Of a stretch of 7,205 nt of DNA, positions 5,629 to 7,205 are shown piece by piece. Origin of the DNA: Acidobacteriota bacterium (lineage in GTDB: Bacteria > Acidobacteriota > Terriglobia > Terriglobales > Acidobacteriaceae); assembly GCA_021810175.1 (NCBI GenBank), contig JAJZJJ010000137.1, positions 1-7,205 on the forward strand, written 5' to 3'. The notes beneath the pieces were generated by a model. That model ran no database searches, was not told where the DNA came from, and worked only from the letters and a program-made list of their open reading frames with translations. Every line of letters starts with the position of its first letter. Position 1 is the first letter of the stretch. Both the position numbers and the translations under genes were made by a program.

Positions 5629-5646
5629 ATGGAGGCCATGAAAGTT

Positions 5647-5674
5647 CACTGCAGAGCCTTCGGCTGGGGCAGTG
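5647..5674. repeat. Imperfect palindrome in the clpB 3' region
   Basis: CACTGC (5647-5652) pairs with GCAGTG (5669-5674), and inside it AGCC (5655-5658) pairs with GGCT (5662-5665) around a TTC loop. The resulting stem is broken only by a small internal loop. No T-run follows. A 39-codon plus-strand frame (5629-5748) covers this part but has no usable ribosome site and no recognisable content. The rest of 5598-5813, apart from the terminator, holds nothing I can name. Confidence 0.45.
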
Positions 5675-5777
5675 CTGCGCGCTGCTTCCGCTCAGCGATG
5701 ACCATTCAAGAAAAGAGTAGGGTGACAACTCACAAACAGCCAGGCTGATATCTGCTGAAGGCTGCAAGACAATGCAG

Positions 5778-5808
5778 GCCTCCCGGAATGACGGGAGGCT
5801 TTTTGTTT
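5778..5808 (+). terminator. Intrinsic terminator of the clpB transcript
   Basis: GCCTCCCG (5778-5785) and CGGGAGGC (5792-5799) form a perfect 8-bp GC-rich stem with a 6-nt GAATGA loop, followed at once by TTTTTGTTT (5800-5808). This is a textbook plus-strand intrinsic terminator, about 180 nt after the clpB stop and 6 nt short of the convergent receptor gene's stop. On the minus strand no T-run follows the stem, so it should act mainly in one direction. Confidence 0.92.
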
Positions 5809-5813
5809 CGTGG

Positions 5814-7205
5814 TCAGAAGGTGAGCTGGGTGGAGAACTGGAATTCGCGCGCCGGCAATTGATTGCTGATGCCGGTGAGCGGCTGTCCGAACCCGGGGCC
5901 GGGCGTGGGGCCGTTGCCGTAGGTACCGCTGTATCCGACAAAGTTGGCGTGGTTGGTGGCGTTGAAGGCCTCGGCGCGGAGATTGAGCTGGGCGCGAGTG
6001 CCGTGAATGGCGAAGTCGCGCTGGATGAAGGGTGAGATGTCATAGATGGCGCCGCCGAGGCCGGTGTTGCGTCCGACGATGTGACCGTGGATGACGGGCC
6101 GATCGGTGGTGGCGCCGGGATCGCCGCTATTAACGGTTCCCGTGACGTAGTTGAAGGGCAGGCCCGAGGCGAGCGTGGCGATGCCGCCGAGGCTGATGCG
6201 GAAGGGCGCGGCGTAAACGCCGCTGAGTACGAAGCGATTGCGCTGGTCGAAGCCGGCGTTGCCGTACTCGGCGCGGTTGGTGAAGTTGGGGTCGTTGGGG
6301 TTCTGGCTGGGAACGTCGGGGTCGACGTTGTCGAGGGTGTGCGACCAGCTGTAGCTGGCGAGCATTGAGGAGCCATTGGCGAACGGGTGGCTGAGATTGA
6401 CGTCGAGGGCGTCGTAGTTGGCGTAGCCGTCGTTCACGTCGGTGAGGATGACGCTGTAGGGCGGCTGGGGATCGGTGGGTGTTGTGGGATTGCAGGTCAT
6501 GTTGTGCTGCTGGTACCAGACGATCCAGTAGGGGCGGGTGCAGTTGGCCTGCTGCGCGGTGCGGAACTCGCCCTGTGCAGTGCGGATGAAGGGCGCGGGC
6601 GAGTCGAGGTCGAGCGGTCGAACGTTGTGGCGGGTCCGCGAGCCGACGTAATCGAGGCTGAGGACCCAGTGGTGGTAGACCTGCTGCTGGAGACCGAGGA
6701 TCCACTGGCTGGTGTAGGGGTTGAGCAATCCGGAGGGATAGCCCTTGAGCGTGGATGTGGGGAAGAAATGGTTGTAGTAACCGGCGCGTCCGGGACGGAT
6801 GTAGAGGTTGCGCAACGGGACCTGCGCGCCTGCTGGGAACGACGGAAGCGGTGCGGCGGAGACACTGGCGGGGAAGCCGACCTGGCCGGGAGCGGCGGTG
6901 TAATTGAAGACGCCGGTGGGTCCGGTGAGGGCGTAGTTGGCCTCAGAGTTGTCGACGACCTGCGAATAGTAGACGCCGAAGCCGCCGCGGAGGACGGTGC
7001 GGCCGTGACCGCTGAAGTCGTAATCGAAGCCGAGGCGCGGGCCGAAGTCGTTGCGGGAGTCGGTGAAGGTCTGCTGTTCGTAACGGAGGCCGAGGTTGAG
7101 GGTGAGGCGGTTGCTGACCTCGAAGTCATCCTGGAGGAAAAGCGCCCAGAGGAAATCGTTGACGGTGTAGACGGCGTTGCCGTAGCTCTGGGTGTAGGTC
7201 TGCAC
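5814..7205 (-). CDS. TonB-dependent receptor, Oar-like, C-terminal part (N-terminus off window)
   Basis: The frame is open to the window edge, so 463 C-terminal residues are seen; the whole protein is typically about 1,000-1,200 residues, with signal peptide, carboxypeptidase-regulatory-like domain and plug lying outside. What remains is outer-membrane beta-barrel. Repeated amphipathic strands are visible, for example LQDDFEVSNRLTLNLGLRYE (24-43), TVLRGGFGVYYSQ (70-82), QWILGLQQQV (167-176) and MLASYSWSHTLDN (281-293). FNATNHANF (414-422) is typical of acidobacterial members. The protein ends FQFSTQLTF, a C-terminal aromatic strand that serves as the barrel-assembly signal. Two cysteines (222 and 238 of the fragment) flank an aromatic loop and could form an external disulfide. 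Such receptors are energised by TonB-ExbB-ExbD. Their substrates in Acidobacteria are mostly unknown, often presumed to be glycans, peptides or chelates. The gene converges on clpB, with no functional link implied. Confidence 0.93.
   Translation of the reverse strand: MQTYTQSYGNAVYTVNDFLWALFLQDDFEVSNRLTLNLGLRYEQQTFTDSRNDFGPRLGFDYDFSGHGRTVLRGGFGVYYSQVVDNSEANYALTGPTGVFNYTAAPGQVGFPASVSAAPLPSFPAGAQVPLRNLYIRPGRAGYYNHFFPTSTLKGYPSGLLNPYTSQWILGLQQQVYHHWVLSLDYVGSRTRHNVRPLDLDSPAPFIRTAQGEFRTAQQANCTRPYWIVWYQQHNMTCNPTTPTDPQPPYSVILTDVNDGYANYDALDVNLSHPFANGSSMLASYSWSHTLDNVDPDVPSQNPNDPNFTNRAEYGNAGFDQRNRFVLSGVYAAPFRISLGGIATLASGLPFNYVTGTVNSGDPGATTDRPVIHGHIVGRNTGLGGAIYDISPFIQRDFAIHGTRAQLNLRAEAFNATNHANFVGYSGTYGNGPTPGPGFGQPLTGISNQLPAREFQFSTQLTF

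Noticed and set aside
5629..5748. A 39-codon plus-strand frame after clpB
   Set aside because: No usable ribosome site, no recognisable content, and it is interrupted by the hairpin structures of the clpB 3' region.

Overview
The window looks like chromosomal DNA of an acidobacterium, probably from the class Terriglobia (Acidobacteriaceae). The grounds are high GC, a large TonB-dependent receptor of the Oar-like type that is greatly expanded in that group, a DUF4252 protein behind an ECF sigma factor, and a ClpB with the N-terminus [11 protein letters not shown]. This is inference from protein character, not from a database match.

Layout. (1) Positions 1892 to 1 on the minus strand hold a tightly packed four-gene operon. 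In order of transcription these are an ECF sigma factor (TTG start), a cysteine-free single-pass membrane protein in the anti-sigma position (GTG start), an exported DUF4252 protein, and a second small exported or anchored protein cut by the window edge. Every junction overlaps (8, 4 and 4 nt), so translational coupling is likely. (2) Positions 1893-2254 are a divergent intergenic region with the only AT-rich patch of the window. It holds an extended -10 promoter for the small heat-shock gene and a 5' UTR of about 95 nt whose last hairpin buries the Shine-Dalgarno sequence, as in an RNA thermometer. (3) Positions 2255-2740 encode an Hsp20/alpha-crystallin chaperone and 2970-5597 encode the disaggregase ClpB, both on the plus strand. 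They are separated by 229 nt holding a heptameric repeat, a set of overlapping palindromes and an exact 11-bp repeat of the clpB ribosome binding site. (4) Positions 5598-5813 are the clpB 3' region, with tandem hairpins and a strong intrinsic terminator. (5) Positions 7205 to 5814 on the minus strand are the C-terminal 463 residues of the outer-membrane TonB-dependent receptor, convergent with clpB.

How the parts work together. Hsp20 binds unfolding proteins and keeps them in a form that ClpB, working with DnaK, can pull apart and refold, so hsp20-clpB is a coherent heat-stress module. The divergent sigma/anti-sigma operon looks like a separate envelope-linked signalling unit. The sequence does not show that it controls the chaperone genes. 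No tRNA, rRNA, CRISPR array, transposase or phage gene was seen. The genes themselves belong to known families. The least explained parts are the structured non-coding segments around hsp20 and clpB and the undefined sensory role of the sigma-DUF4252 operon.
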